64,000 bases of DNA from Haliclystus octoradiatus (Eukaryota; Cnidaria; Staurozoa; Stauromedusae; Haliclystidae). Of this stretch, positions 1 to 11,300 are shown piece after piece. A program made the translations under genes and the position numbers. Numbering within the stretch: the first letter of the stretch is position 1; every line of letters starts with the position of its first letter. The stretch is from assembly GCA_916610825.1 (NCBI GenBank), contig OU744454.1, positions 12,403,178 through 12,467,177 on the forward strand, read 5' to 3'. The notes beneath the pieces were generated by a model. The model saw only the letters and a list, made by a program, of their open reading frames with translations, did no database searches and was not told the DNA's origin.

Positions 1-2323
1 GCCAGAGGGTTGTCTGATCTCCTTCCATGGCTACGCTGGTACCCAAAATACTCCTCAAGTACGTCTTGCATAAATCGCTCAGTGAGCACATAATTAAATC
101 CACTTTTCAATAAAAATGGAACCAACTCAACAGTTGAATTCACTGTGATTTGGTATCCTTCAAATGTTTGCTGGGAAATGAACATTCTACTCTGCTCGTC
201 CTTTGTATATTTCCCTGGCATGCTTGATATAGATTTTTTCCAATTTACAAAGTAGGCAAGAAATTCGTTTTTCATCCATTTCAGTCTAGGGTCATCAACA
301 GATGTATAAGGTGCTACATTTGTATTTCTTGTTCGAATGTGTTCTGTTGTAGACCTTACATTGCACATATCGTAAAAATCGTTCACTAAGGAGCATAGAG
401 TAGCTGTCTGATGTGCTTCACCTCCTGGGTGATAATGACGTAGAGCCAATGCCATAGATTTGCTAAGGACTTGTATAGCAAAGGAGACCCGCATTTTGCC
501 GAACGATGATACATTTATGTGGTCAGGTCCTATTTTATTCAAGCGGTGGAGACAATTTTCGCTGTCACTGTAATAAGCTTTGGCAATGTGGCTCCATAAA
601 ATTGACTTTTTATCATTCCACATTAGCCTGGTAGATTTAACAGAAAACCCGGATGAGAGCAGGCAATTTCTTGTGGTCTTAATGAGATGGGGTACATCTG
701 CTATGAAATAGATTTTCCTGCTTACATCTGCAAGGTTAACTGTAAAATATATTGGCTGAGTACTTTCAATTTGTTCATCAGTGGCTGGATAAATTTGCAG
801 ATGCTGGTGCATTTTAAAAAATTTCCTGTTTTGTGATGCACCATCGCAGACTGCAAAAACCACTTTTAGGCTGATTGCCAGCTCTAGAGTAAACAGAACC
901 TGCCAGAATAGTGGCCATAGCTGGAATGATGTGCCACCAGTTGAACCTGTCAAATGGTAGCTCACGACTGCTTTTAAACTGGTACATAAACCCCTCACCA
1001 TAAATACCAGGGCATGTGTTGCAAATTCATGAACATCGGTAAATGAGGCATAATCAACAGCAGGATCGCCAAGATCAACATATCCCACAACATCTCCTGT
1101 GTGTTTACTAAATACAAGACCACAGCTTATCTTCATCTCATCAAATAATATTCCAACATATCTAAAAATAGAAATCAGTAAATTAGTAATTGAATAAAGC
1201 TTGAACACTACCTCTACACGGCAACCACCTGTAAGTAGTGGTCAATTTGAAAGTAATTTGCAATTCTGTAATATCCCAAATGGCAATGTTCTTTTCTATT
1301 GAATCATTGACTCCACTGGTTTGGGACCCTGTCTATAGTGTTCAATGTAGATCTAATAATTGGCTGTTTACACAGGTTACATTTCAATATCAGACAGTTT
1401 TGCTTCAGTGCTTTATTTTAAGTAGCTTATATGTGTTATGCTAATGTTGAGTGTATGAATCTGTTTTATCAATTAAAAGTAACAAAAACTAAAATACCTT
1501 TCGATCCCTGTGTATTCTGTTGTCATTGATTTCAGTTTTTCAACATTTTCTCTGATTATACCTGGGCGTGCTTTGAAGGTATGTTTGTAGTTTCGGAGGC
1601 ATCTCTGGCTTGGTAGAATAAGTACTTCAGACAACTCGTCGTAAGCAGAGGAACTTTTTGCCTGAATAAAACACACAGGATTGATCTTAATGTAAATGTA
1701 TTAATGTCCAATTGGGGAACAGGGGGAAATCTCCAGCCATAATAAAAACATATCATGAACAAATTCTGAGATATCAGCACTAAAAACTTTGAAATGGACA
1801 TCTCACTATCATCATAGAAAATTTTTACTTGTACATCTGTAATGTTCACCTTCCATGGATCCAGGTTCATTTTATTTACACTGTTCTTGAATCCTGAGAA
1901 TATATCAGCTTGACTGGTTTCTATTGGCAACCTCTCCAATAATCTTCTACGGGGGACAGCCCCATTCGTGCTATCACGTTGTTCCGATGGTCTAATTGGT
2001 AAATTCCTTGTCGGGATACTGCCTGTTCTCAGCATTTTACGTTTCGTATATATATCAATGTCCTCAGGGTCAAAATGTAGTTCACATAAATGGAAGCTAT
2101 TATCGTCAAATTGTCGCTGTAAATGAACATCTACCATACGTGTCCGACGAATGATTTCGATCCACTCACCCCGCGCTTTGGTTTTCTTATCAATTGTGAA
2201 CTCACCATCATTTTTTCGGCAAGTCGGTATTTGAAAAAAGGATATTTTTTTAGTAGGATTATCACGACGAACATCACCTGTATGATTACTGCATCCATAA
2301 AAGCCACAATTATTTCCAGGCAT
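1..2323 (-). CDS. THAP9/P-element-like transposase, at least three exons, incomplete at left edge
   Basis: The protein starts at the ATG at 2321-2323 with a THAP zinc finger: CxxxxC near residues 6-11, an invariant-type Trp in the middle, then LCELHF, followed by a GSIPTRN stretch resembling the THAP AVPTIF box. A helix-turn-helix-like piece (AYDELSEVLILPSQRCLRNY) lies at about 1500-1690. The catalytic part runs from 1161 to beyond base 1 and contains DEMKI, VGYVDLGD, FAVCDGASQN, DVPHLIKTTRN and, near the edge, EEYFGYQRS. These are P-element/THAP9 family signatures. The last intron (1162-1497) is clear: its donor and acceptor join GIER to YVGILFDEMKI in frame. The junction between the THAP exon and the helix-turn-helix exon is uncertain. 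Either a short intron ending at the AG at 1662-1663 or a one-base shift is needed there. Known role of the family: cut-and-paste DNA transposition, or a domesticated derivative. I cannot tell which. Confidence 0.8.
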
Positions 2324-4090
2324 AGTTGCTATAACAATATGATATCTGCACAGTACTCATGCAGTACTGCACATGCTGAACATACTTTTGCGACTGTAAT
2401 GTATATAACAAATTTCTATCGAAAGAAATGCATCAGGTTTTCAATTTCAATCCGGAAACATTATTTGTAATAATCAGTTAATAATAGATACGTATCGATA
2501 AACAGTACTTCAACAGTTAGCAATGTTTACAAATAAAATATACACGTGTCACATCTCCCGCTATTATATCAAATTCCGAAGGCAATTCCGCAATCAACGC
2601 GCGACCAAGTATAATAGAAACAACGCTTGGTAAGAAAAAAATTATCGCTGGAAGATATTATTATAGCTTAAACATTGATTCGATTATCAAAGAAACACAA
2701 AAAATACCAAAGTTCTTTATAGAAACCTCCACCAACATGATTGTAGAATGTTACATTGAAGCGCCCATGGCCTTGTCTAAAAATATCTGTTTACATAATC
2801 GATGCAACCTGGACATCACGTGATCACGAGCCGGCTAGACAATAACATTTGCGGTGACAGACAATAGCTTTCCTAACCAGTCTAATCGATAAACTATGAT
2901 TCGTTATAAGAATTATGTTATTCAGTAAAAATAAATTGTATTTGATTAATGATAAGCACACTTGTTCCGATTATCAGAATGACTTTTAAATAAGGATAAT
3001 GTTGTAAACAATACCTCTCCATTGTTAAAGTGAATGGCAAAGAAACTTCTTCCACATTTGCATGACAAAGAAACATCAAAAACGTCGCTATTTTGTTCAA
3101 GCTGCTTACTTTTTTTGATATTAACTTTGATTGAAATTGAAACGAACGTAACTCCTCGATTATAGGTAGGAACTAAAGAGAGCATATAGTGAATCCACTA
3201 TACACCATACAGACATTTTCTCGAATTAATATATTAGTAAATTATATCCGCTAGCATTAAAATAATTGATTGTTTATATATTCATTTACAAAATTTCCAG
3301 AAATGATCAAATCAGCTTTCCAATAACGATGTGGTTGATTTATCTTTTTTTTTTTTTTAACATTCTAAATTTTTTACTAATAAATTAACAATATGAAACT
3401 ACAACTCATAACATACAATGTTGAATCTAACTAATAACTAATAGCTAACTAATCTAACTAATCAACAATTGTTCCAAGGACGCTCACAGCATTTCCCCTC
3501 TGTAAGGCAATAGGAAGCCGTTGATACAGTCATTGATGCTCTCTGGGGTCGCCGCTTGCCAAGTTTCCTTAAGTTGACTTATCCTTATATTTTTGCGCAA
3601 TGTAAATGGGTAAGTTCGAATCATTCCATCAAGTCTTCGATTGGTATATCGAAGGCTCTGATAAACAAAATAGAGTTTTGAAAGCTCAAACAAGTTACGC
3701 AAAATCTTGTCGTCAAAGAAATATACCTTTGGGAAAAAAAGCTATATATACTGATTATTTTAGAAATCAAATATATAACACAAGCTATCGATCTTTATGC
3801 AAATGATACATTCAACCTATATAACGATTGTATGATTTAGCTTTTTACATTTTTGCACAAACACTGATAAACGAAAATGGATACGTTTGAAAGCATAGAG
3901 TATATATTCCTTCAAAACTTCTTATAAACAATGAAGAGCTTCGAACGTCCAAACAAATTAATCAAAACTTTATCGTGAATTTGATAATTATAATAATAAA
4001 TTGAAAATTAAATATATTCAGTTTAAACTCAGATACACAACAACACATATTATGTATTTGAAAGGGCTCAATGTTGGGTAAAACAGAGCA
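2324..4090. other. Sequence 5' of the THAP transposase, no gene recognised
   Basis: This stretch is AT-rich. It contains a short run of overlapping half-palindromes at about 2346-2375 and a 15-16-base T tract near 3343. Open frames at 2918-3806 are short and match nothing I can name. I see no terminal inverted repeat that would mark the outer end of the THAP/P transposon. Confidence 0.4.
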
Positions 4091-4096
4091 TTATAG

Positions 4097-4452
4097 AATA
4101 AGAGACAAAAATGAGGAAGAAGCCTTTTCCCATTTACTCATAGTGTCACGCGTTTTATTGTGATCATCAGATAATAATATACAGTACAGTATTACCGTCT
4201 GAAGAGCGCAATTAGAAGCGTGGAATTTTGAGTAACGGAAGAAGATTTTTGCCTTATTGTCTCTTAATCTACACTTTCCTATACATATATATGTAGCAGA
4301 GTTTTCAATCACTATACCAATTTTTTTTTTAATTTATTTTTATCTGAATTTTTATAATAAATTAATTTACAATCGATATCTATTTGTATATTGCAATTAA
4401 ATGCGTGAAACTCTGACTAACGGAAAAGGGCTTTTGCCTTATCTTTGTCTCT
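4097..4452. repeat. Three copies of a ~45-bp motif, two direct and one inverted
   Basis: A motif of the form gcgtgaaactctgactaacg followed by gaaaaggcttttgcctta and a tctc run appears on the plus strand at about 4217-4262 and 4403-4452. It appears on the minus strand at about 4097-4154. The last copy immediately precedes the Penelope-like relic, so these may be its flanking or untranslated repeats. That link is inferred. Confidence 0.45.
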
Positions 4453-4519
4453 ATAAAATATTTATATGGGTACTCTCGTCCAATGTTTATATGTTTTTGT
4501 TTTCAAAACATATATGGAA

Positions 4520-4734
4520 TCCATACAACAGTAAACCATACAACATCAACTGGACAATATTAGCAATCAGTGCAGCCTACAACAACACCTCAAAACAATG
4601 TAATCTATGCCTAACCGAAAAATATCACCTTATAACCTACAAGAAAGACAACCTACTTAACAAAAGATCGGAATTGATTTCCAAATGTCGCAACGAGAAC
4701 AAATTTTATCTCACTAACCTAAAGACATCGTAAC
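4520..4734 (+). pseudogene. Penelope-like element, C-terminal fragment
   Basis: The frame ending at the TAA at about 4731-4733 reads KHIWNPYNSKPYNINWTIL, then KQCNLCLTEKYHLI, then LLNKRSELISKCRNENKFYL. The spacing of CxLCLTEK and LLNKRSEL.SKCR is what I know from the C-terminal GIY-YIG-linked region of Penelope-like retroelements. Only this tail is present. No reverse transcriptase core lies upstream, so it is a 5'-truncated relic. It lies upstream of the first recognised exon of the coiled-coil host gene, probably within that gene's intron. Confidence 0.65.
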
Positions 4735-4812
4735 AACTAAAACCGGAATTTTATACAATGGACATAATCAAATAAACAATAGCATAGTCAATAACCAATC
4801 AACTGTAAAACT

Positions 4813-5095
4813 CAGAGCCATCTATTTACAAGAGTTGGGACACGCTTTCATGTGCCGCTATTGTCTCCAATTGGACAGATGCCAGTCACGTGATATTTGG
4901 ATGCTATCTTTGTTCTTTTGAAAACAGGTTCTCAATCATTTCAAGTGAAACGGGCGAAAAAATACAATACAATATGGCTGAAAAAAACACACAACATTCT
5001 CCTGCACATGCGCACTGTTAAAAACGTGCTCGGGTCCAGGCAAAAAGATACAAAAATGGCAGAAGTGTCCCAACTCTTGTAAATAGATGGCTCTG
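4813..5095. mobile_element. 283-bp inverted-repeat element (31-bp perfect ends, 8-bp target duplication)
   Basis: Bases 4813-4843 and 5065-5095 are perfect inverted repeats of exactly 31 bp, beginning cagagccatctatttac. They are flanked by an exact 8-bp direct repeat, gtaaaact, at 4805-4812 and 5096-5103. The interior has no credible gene, so this is a non-autonomous element. An 8-bp duplication is typical of hAT and of P elements. A 31-bp terminal repeat is the classical P-element length, and a P-type transposase lies 2.5 kb away. The superfamily assignment is open. Confidence 0.88.
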
Positions 5096-5347
5096 GTAAA
5101 ACTGAGTAGCTCGTATGGGATAGGGATGGATTTTTGTAGGATAGTTGGAATAAATCACCTAATGAACACCTTCTGGTGTGAAACTTGAAGTTGCAGAAAC
5201 CTAAAATGTTTCATTTTTGACTCTCATTTTACATAAATTCTCTGATTAATTTCATTGAGCAACATACCAAGAACTGGTGTGGAGCAATCCACCTATTAAT
5301 ATTATTATATTATTATTATTATTAATATTATGTTTTTGTTGATTCAG

Positions 5348-8300
5348 GATAATCAAATACTTATCGAAGAATTACAATATCAATTTAATAATAAACAACA
5401 AAGTTTGATGAATCAACATAGAGAGGAATTGGCTAATGAGATTAAACAATGGCAAACAAAGGCAAACATTAAGTTCCGACAAGAGTTAGATGAAAACATC
5501 AGACTAGCGTTATATAAAGCCCGTACAAACTGGGAAGATGAACATATGAAAATACAAATACAAAGAGAAGAAGACCTTAGGAAGGAGTTACAGGTTAGTC
5601 ATCTGCTCAATTCTTAATTATCAAAGATAATTCATTTCAAAATGAAAGATAGCGATAGAACATCAACAATTTTTCTGAGTGCTTAGGGTCAATCTCAGCA
5701 TTAGCAATACCATTTCATGGATTTAGCAATCAAATATATTTTTGCACTTCCTTATATTTATTGGTTCACCAATAAATTTGATTACTTAATCCTTGAAATG
5801 TTATCAATCAAAGAGCTAAGTGATCCGACCATCAACACTCGCAAAGATTACATCCGGTCTCGGTTATTTGTATACTGTAATATACTATACCAAAGTAAAT
5901 ATATAATTTATATATGTTGAATTGTTTTGTACCCAATTTTGAATCACGTAGATATGTACTATAAATACTTTCATCGTAGATATGTACCATAATTTTTTTT
6001 AATTTAAATATATATTATTTTTAACCTGAAGATGCAATTAAGCCAATGCGAAACGTTGTTTAAAGACTGTCAATGCTTTGTCCCTATCCTTTATCTTGAA
6101 ATGTCTTTCTTAGAAAGCTGACTCAACGATAATTCATTTGATTTATATCTCTTAAGTTGGTTTTTGTTCATTTTTTAAAGGCTTTTTGGTCTGTCAGTTG
6201 TGTGGTAATTTACTAGCAATGAGCTACCGGCGTTTCTGGGCTAAATGTGTGCTGAGTTATGGATTGAGGATATCCATGGGGAGATCACTCGCGCAGAATA
6301 GCAAGCTATGATGTAAAACCGCAGAAACCGTAAATGAAAAGATACCTTCGAAACTGGAACAGCAAGCCAAATAAAAACATACATGATACTCATTAGGATA
6401 CTAACTCCATACATTTTGATGGAGAATTTGGGGAATGTTTGCGTACATAAGTTTGAAGTAACTCTCTTTTATATGTTGAGAAGTAAAATAGGAAAATTCT
6501 GTTGAGACCGAAATGAAAGTCATGCTTTAATATTAATGCAATATTTTAAATTTTCTATCAAACTTTAATAAACCAAAAATCTTCATTTGATGTGATAAGC
6601 TTACCTGAAGGTTGTGTCATGAAAAATTTTTTAAAACATGACCGACTTGGTTCATGTTACGTAAATGAAAAAATGTTTAGAAGAATGCAAATTCTGAGAT
6701 TATAAAATGTGTTTAAAGAAAATTATGCAGGACGAACCATAAATTTCTATCATCCTACGTCATATTCAGTACCATGATTTCGTCTCCCTTCAGAATTAAC
6801 TGCTATATTATTGAAGAATCAATCTCTGTTATCGCGTTGAGCACCAGATGTACACTTAGAATTGAATTTCGAATTTTGAATTTGAAAATTGTATTTATTT
6901 TTACTTTTATGTAAGGAGCATTATAACAGAATAAGAATAAAAGAGATTAAAGAACTCCATTTGAAGCTAACCGAAGACTTTGACAGGAAAAGACAGAAAA
7001 TACTATACAAATACGATGGGAAACAAATTCAACAAGAATCAAGGTAAAAATGAAATGCAAATAATTTCAGAGTTCATCGATACTTAAAATTTATAAGGCT
7101 GTGTATATGTGTGGTTCCCTCTGTTTTCTCAGTCGGTTTATTTAGATACTTGAGCAAATGTCAGAATGAATGATTGAATTTGATTACTTGCACTGGTCAG
7201 TACTTGTCATTCGTATCAGAATGACCAAAAATAATTACATCATCATCATCATCCCCATCACCATCACCATCATCATCATCTTCAAGTTATCGTCGTCAAG
7301 TTAAGTCACGAATAACAATCCTCGCTATTATCATAGTTATTACAACGATGATTTAGGTATAAATACCAATGGAAATATGCTTCTGAAAGGGTAAGAGTAT
7401 CTTAAGTATTAGCTGTATATTTATTTACAAAAATGATGGAATGTGAAGAGCAAAACGATGAAAATTATTCTAACAGCCTAAACATTTTAAATAAAATGGC
7501 AAATAAACTTGATCCGGAAATGATTATTACCACTAACATAGAGCCGAAATATAGAGATGGAGATGTATTACATCAAATTAAATTCAAAACTAACCAAAAT
7601 GAAATATGGATGTCTGCATGTAAAATATACTTTGAATCTTTGGGCATGATTCCATGGATAAAAGACACTAAGGGTGAAGGCAGAAAAGTTTTAGTCATTT
7701 TCCCAAGGTCAAATAAGAAACACAACATTCTGACAATGACATTTTTTTCAAGTGGGACAGTAATGACATCAGGGAAAGAGTTAACATTATTCATAAACAA
7801 ATACTTTGACAAAATAAAAGAATCCCTTCACAAGGTATACTCAGAAAACAATAGTAAAAATAAATTTATTGGAGATAGCGAACACAAAGAAGGAAGTTTG
7901 CTTGCAAAACCTTGTAACGAAACACCACGTAGAAACACACCGACAAACACATTATCAACTCCTACGTCCACACCTAATACCCCGTCTCCTATCCAAAGAC
8001 CTAATAAACAAAGTTTATCAGTGCAACGTTCATTAACTTCCGACTCAGAAACAGATATTATTTCACAGTGAAAGTGAGGAAGAGCTGAGCCAATCAGTTG
8101 TTACGGTAAAAAAAAATTTAAACACACGGAAAAGTACGATGACTATCCGCTCAGTCGATTCCGCGACCGTTACAACACCGGTCAATTCACAGCCAACAAC
8201 AGGTCAATTGCGAAATCTCCAAACAGACATTCTAACACTTAAGGAAACCTGCAGATTATACAGAAACACGATCTCTAAAGTAGAGCAGGAAAATCAATCT

Positions 8301-11300
8301 CTACAGGCCACTATTACTGATCTTAAGAATGAATTGAAGAACAACTCTTCAAAACACGACACTGAAATTAATCAGATCAAAAATCGCTTGTCTGCCACAG
8401 AAACAAGCATAGCTGAAATGAAAAATTATATGTCCAAAAAAACAACAACTTCTTCTTCAACCCATATTAATCAGAATAGCACGCATGGAAACAATAACAA
8501 TCACAATGTCAACAGCTCAAGGCCACAAAGTCAAGTAGACAACACAGGCACCCCACTTGACCTTTTGATTGTAGCCGATTCGCACATTCGTCACGTCATC
8601 CCTACGAAAATTGCAAAATCATCCAAAGCTGAAAAAGTCATCTGTCAGGGAATGCCACTCACCAGTTTGTCACAGAAATAGAAAACATTGCAAAAACTAA
8701 CACTAATTACAAATACAAAATTCTTCATTTTGCCTCACATGATTCCCATGAAAAGGTTGAAAAAGTATCTCTAGCCGACATTACTACGGCAATCATGAAA
8801 ACAAAAACTTTATTCCTTAGTTCTCAAATTTATTTTTCTTCAATGTTACCAAAACCTGAAAATAGTTTAATATTAATAACAATGCGGCTAAATGATCAAT
8901 TAGAAACATTTTGCACATCTAAAAACATCACCTTTGTATAAACGAGCATTTGCTCATTTTGGTTACGAATCGAAATAAAATTATACACACACACACACAC
9001 ACACCTTCATTAACAATAGCATGATATTTGTCACCAAGAATAACGGGACCCTAGAACAAAACAAACCACTTTTTTACAGGATAGTATTTATACAAATACA
9101 CACGGGACAAAGCTACTATCCAGAAACTTCATCAGAGCTATACACCCAACAGCATGATATGATTACACCAAATATTCAACATATTCCGCAAATAAATGTA
9201 GATCAAAGAATGCCTAGTATACCTCCTATGACCACCGAGTCCAACCAATCAGAATCGGTTATTCATCCATTAATGAGCCAACACCTAAAGCAACCCAATT
9301 ATGTTATTCCACCGAGAAATAGAGAGGAGATAATGCAACAGACTCTTTCAGATTTCATGAAACTTTTTCATAACAGATTTAGAAATTCTGTCGAATTTAC
9401 GTCTGCTATACCCCCTCAAAAAATGGCAAGACCATTAAACTTAATGCCTACTCTCCATCGCAGTACCGATAGAAATTACGATTCTCATTCAGCATGGGAA
9501 AATATTCCGCCACAAATCTATCAACATCCACAAAGACATTATTAAAAATGATTTACATATACAATTACAAGATTATTACAAAGATATACATCAAGTACAC
9601 GTTTATGAAGAATATCCATAGAAGTTACCATTCAGATAAGTTTATGTGTGATATCATTGATATCGTAGCTACTGAGACTAGCTATAGTAATGTTAAGAAT
9701 AGTTTAAAAATATTTTTATTAGAAATAGCGTTACAATAGATATAGTAAAGCCCTTACATTCGAGAGATGTGTCTCATCCCTCGAAATTCTCCAATATAAA
9801 CTATGGAAATCCCTGAAAATCTTACTTTTACCTTTTGGAACATCAACGGTCTGGGCTCTAAGCTAGCGAATCCTGATTTTCAACATTTTTTTAAAAATGA
9901 TGTCATTTCTCTTAGCGAAAAATGGACTCAAAGGTCATAACATTTCCACCCTCCCCCAAATTATGATATAATTTATAAACAGAGAACAAGTAAACAACCA
10001 AATTGTAGTAGAGGTTCAGGAGTATTAGCAGTCCTCATAAAGTGTAATATTAAACATGCGTTTATCGAAATTCAGTCAAATTCAGAAGATGTAATGTGGT
10101 TAAAAATGAATAGGTTAGCTTTTGGTCTCAATAATGACTTTTATATTGCTTTCGTATATGTTAGTCCACAATACTCTTCGGTAAATCCTATTCATTAAAA
10201 TCAGGTATTTGAAATTTTGCAAAACGAATTGATAAATGTACCAGGTGGTTGCGATGTGCTGGTTGGCGGCGACCTCAATGCTCGATTAGGCAAATTAAAT
10301 GATTTTATTTCCAATGATGATGACTTCTTTTTTGATTTACCTCCAACGTATGTACCCGACTATCACAATTTAGTTCTAAGAAAAACTCGAGATAATACAA
10401 TCAGCGATTATTATAGACATTTAATCAGTATTTGCACTAGCAACCAACTTCGGATCCTTAACGGCCGACTAAAAGGTGACGAGGAAGGTGAATTTACATA
10501 CCATGGTAATATTGGGTCTAGTCTCGTCGATTTTGTTTTGGCCTCAGAACAATTGTACTTACAACCACCATCAGTTCTCAAATCAATCAAAGTCGATAAA
10601 GATGCATTGTTACTTTCAGATCATTGCTCAATTAATTTGTCTCTTAACGTTACTCTAAGGCATACCAACAATGATTGCTCAAGCATTCTTGTCGAAGAGA
10701 GACCACCCCGATATTTGTGATGCGACTAAAAGAAATCTGATTACGCGGAACGATTCTCTAGCGAATCTCATGAACGCCTTATTGAATCACTCTCTTCAGA
10801 AATATTAACATCAACTGAAGACATTGACCAGATCATCGATAAAATTTCGGATTTGCTCACAACGTCCGCTCAAGGCATTTTGAAATTAAAAGCATTTAAA
10901 AAGCAGAAACATGCTAGGCAATTCAAAACACGATGGTACACAAAATCATGTTCTCATATAAAATCACGAATAAATAACATCATCAGACATTTGAAAAGGC
11001 ACCCTAATGATCCCTTTCTTCGAGGTAGGATTTTCCGGTTAAGAAAGCAATATAAAAAAGAAATCAAACTGTCAAAACGTCAAAACGTCAACACAATGAT
11101 ACTGCTTTGCATAATCTAAACAACGCCATGAATAACGATAAAAATAAATTTTGGCAATTAATGATATTATTTCGAGCTTCTGAAAATAAAAATGAGACAC
11201 TGCCTGATGCCTATGAGCTCCTATTTCATTTTAAGCAACTCCATGAAGAGAATCCTATCGAGTCAGATACTGTAGATGGGAATTATACTGTTATGCAATC

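Noticed and set aside
3421-3730. Minus-strand frame with LKETWQAATPESINDCINGF, resembling a Tc1/mariner transposase C-terminus
   Set aside because: The resemblance is short, no catalytic motif lies upstream and the frame is not continued, so it was not listed as a feature.
5717-5920. 67-codon open frame in the coiled-coil gene intron
   Set aside because: It has no splice sites, no continuation and no recognisable domain. It may be retroelement debris.
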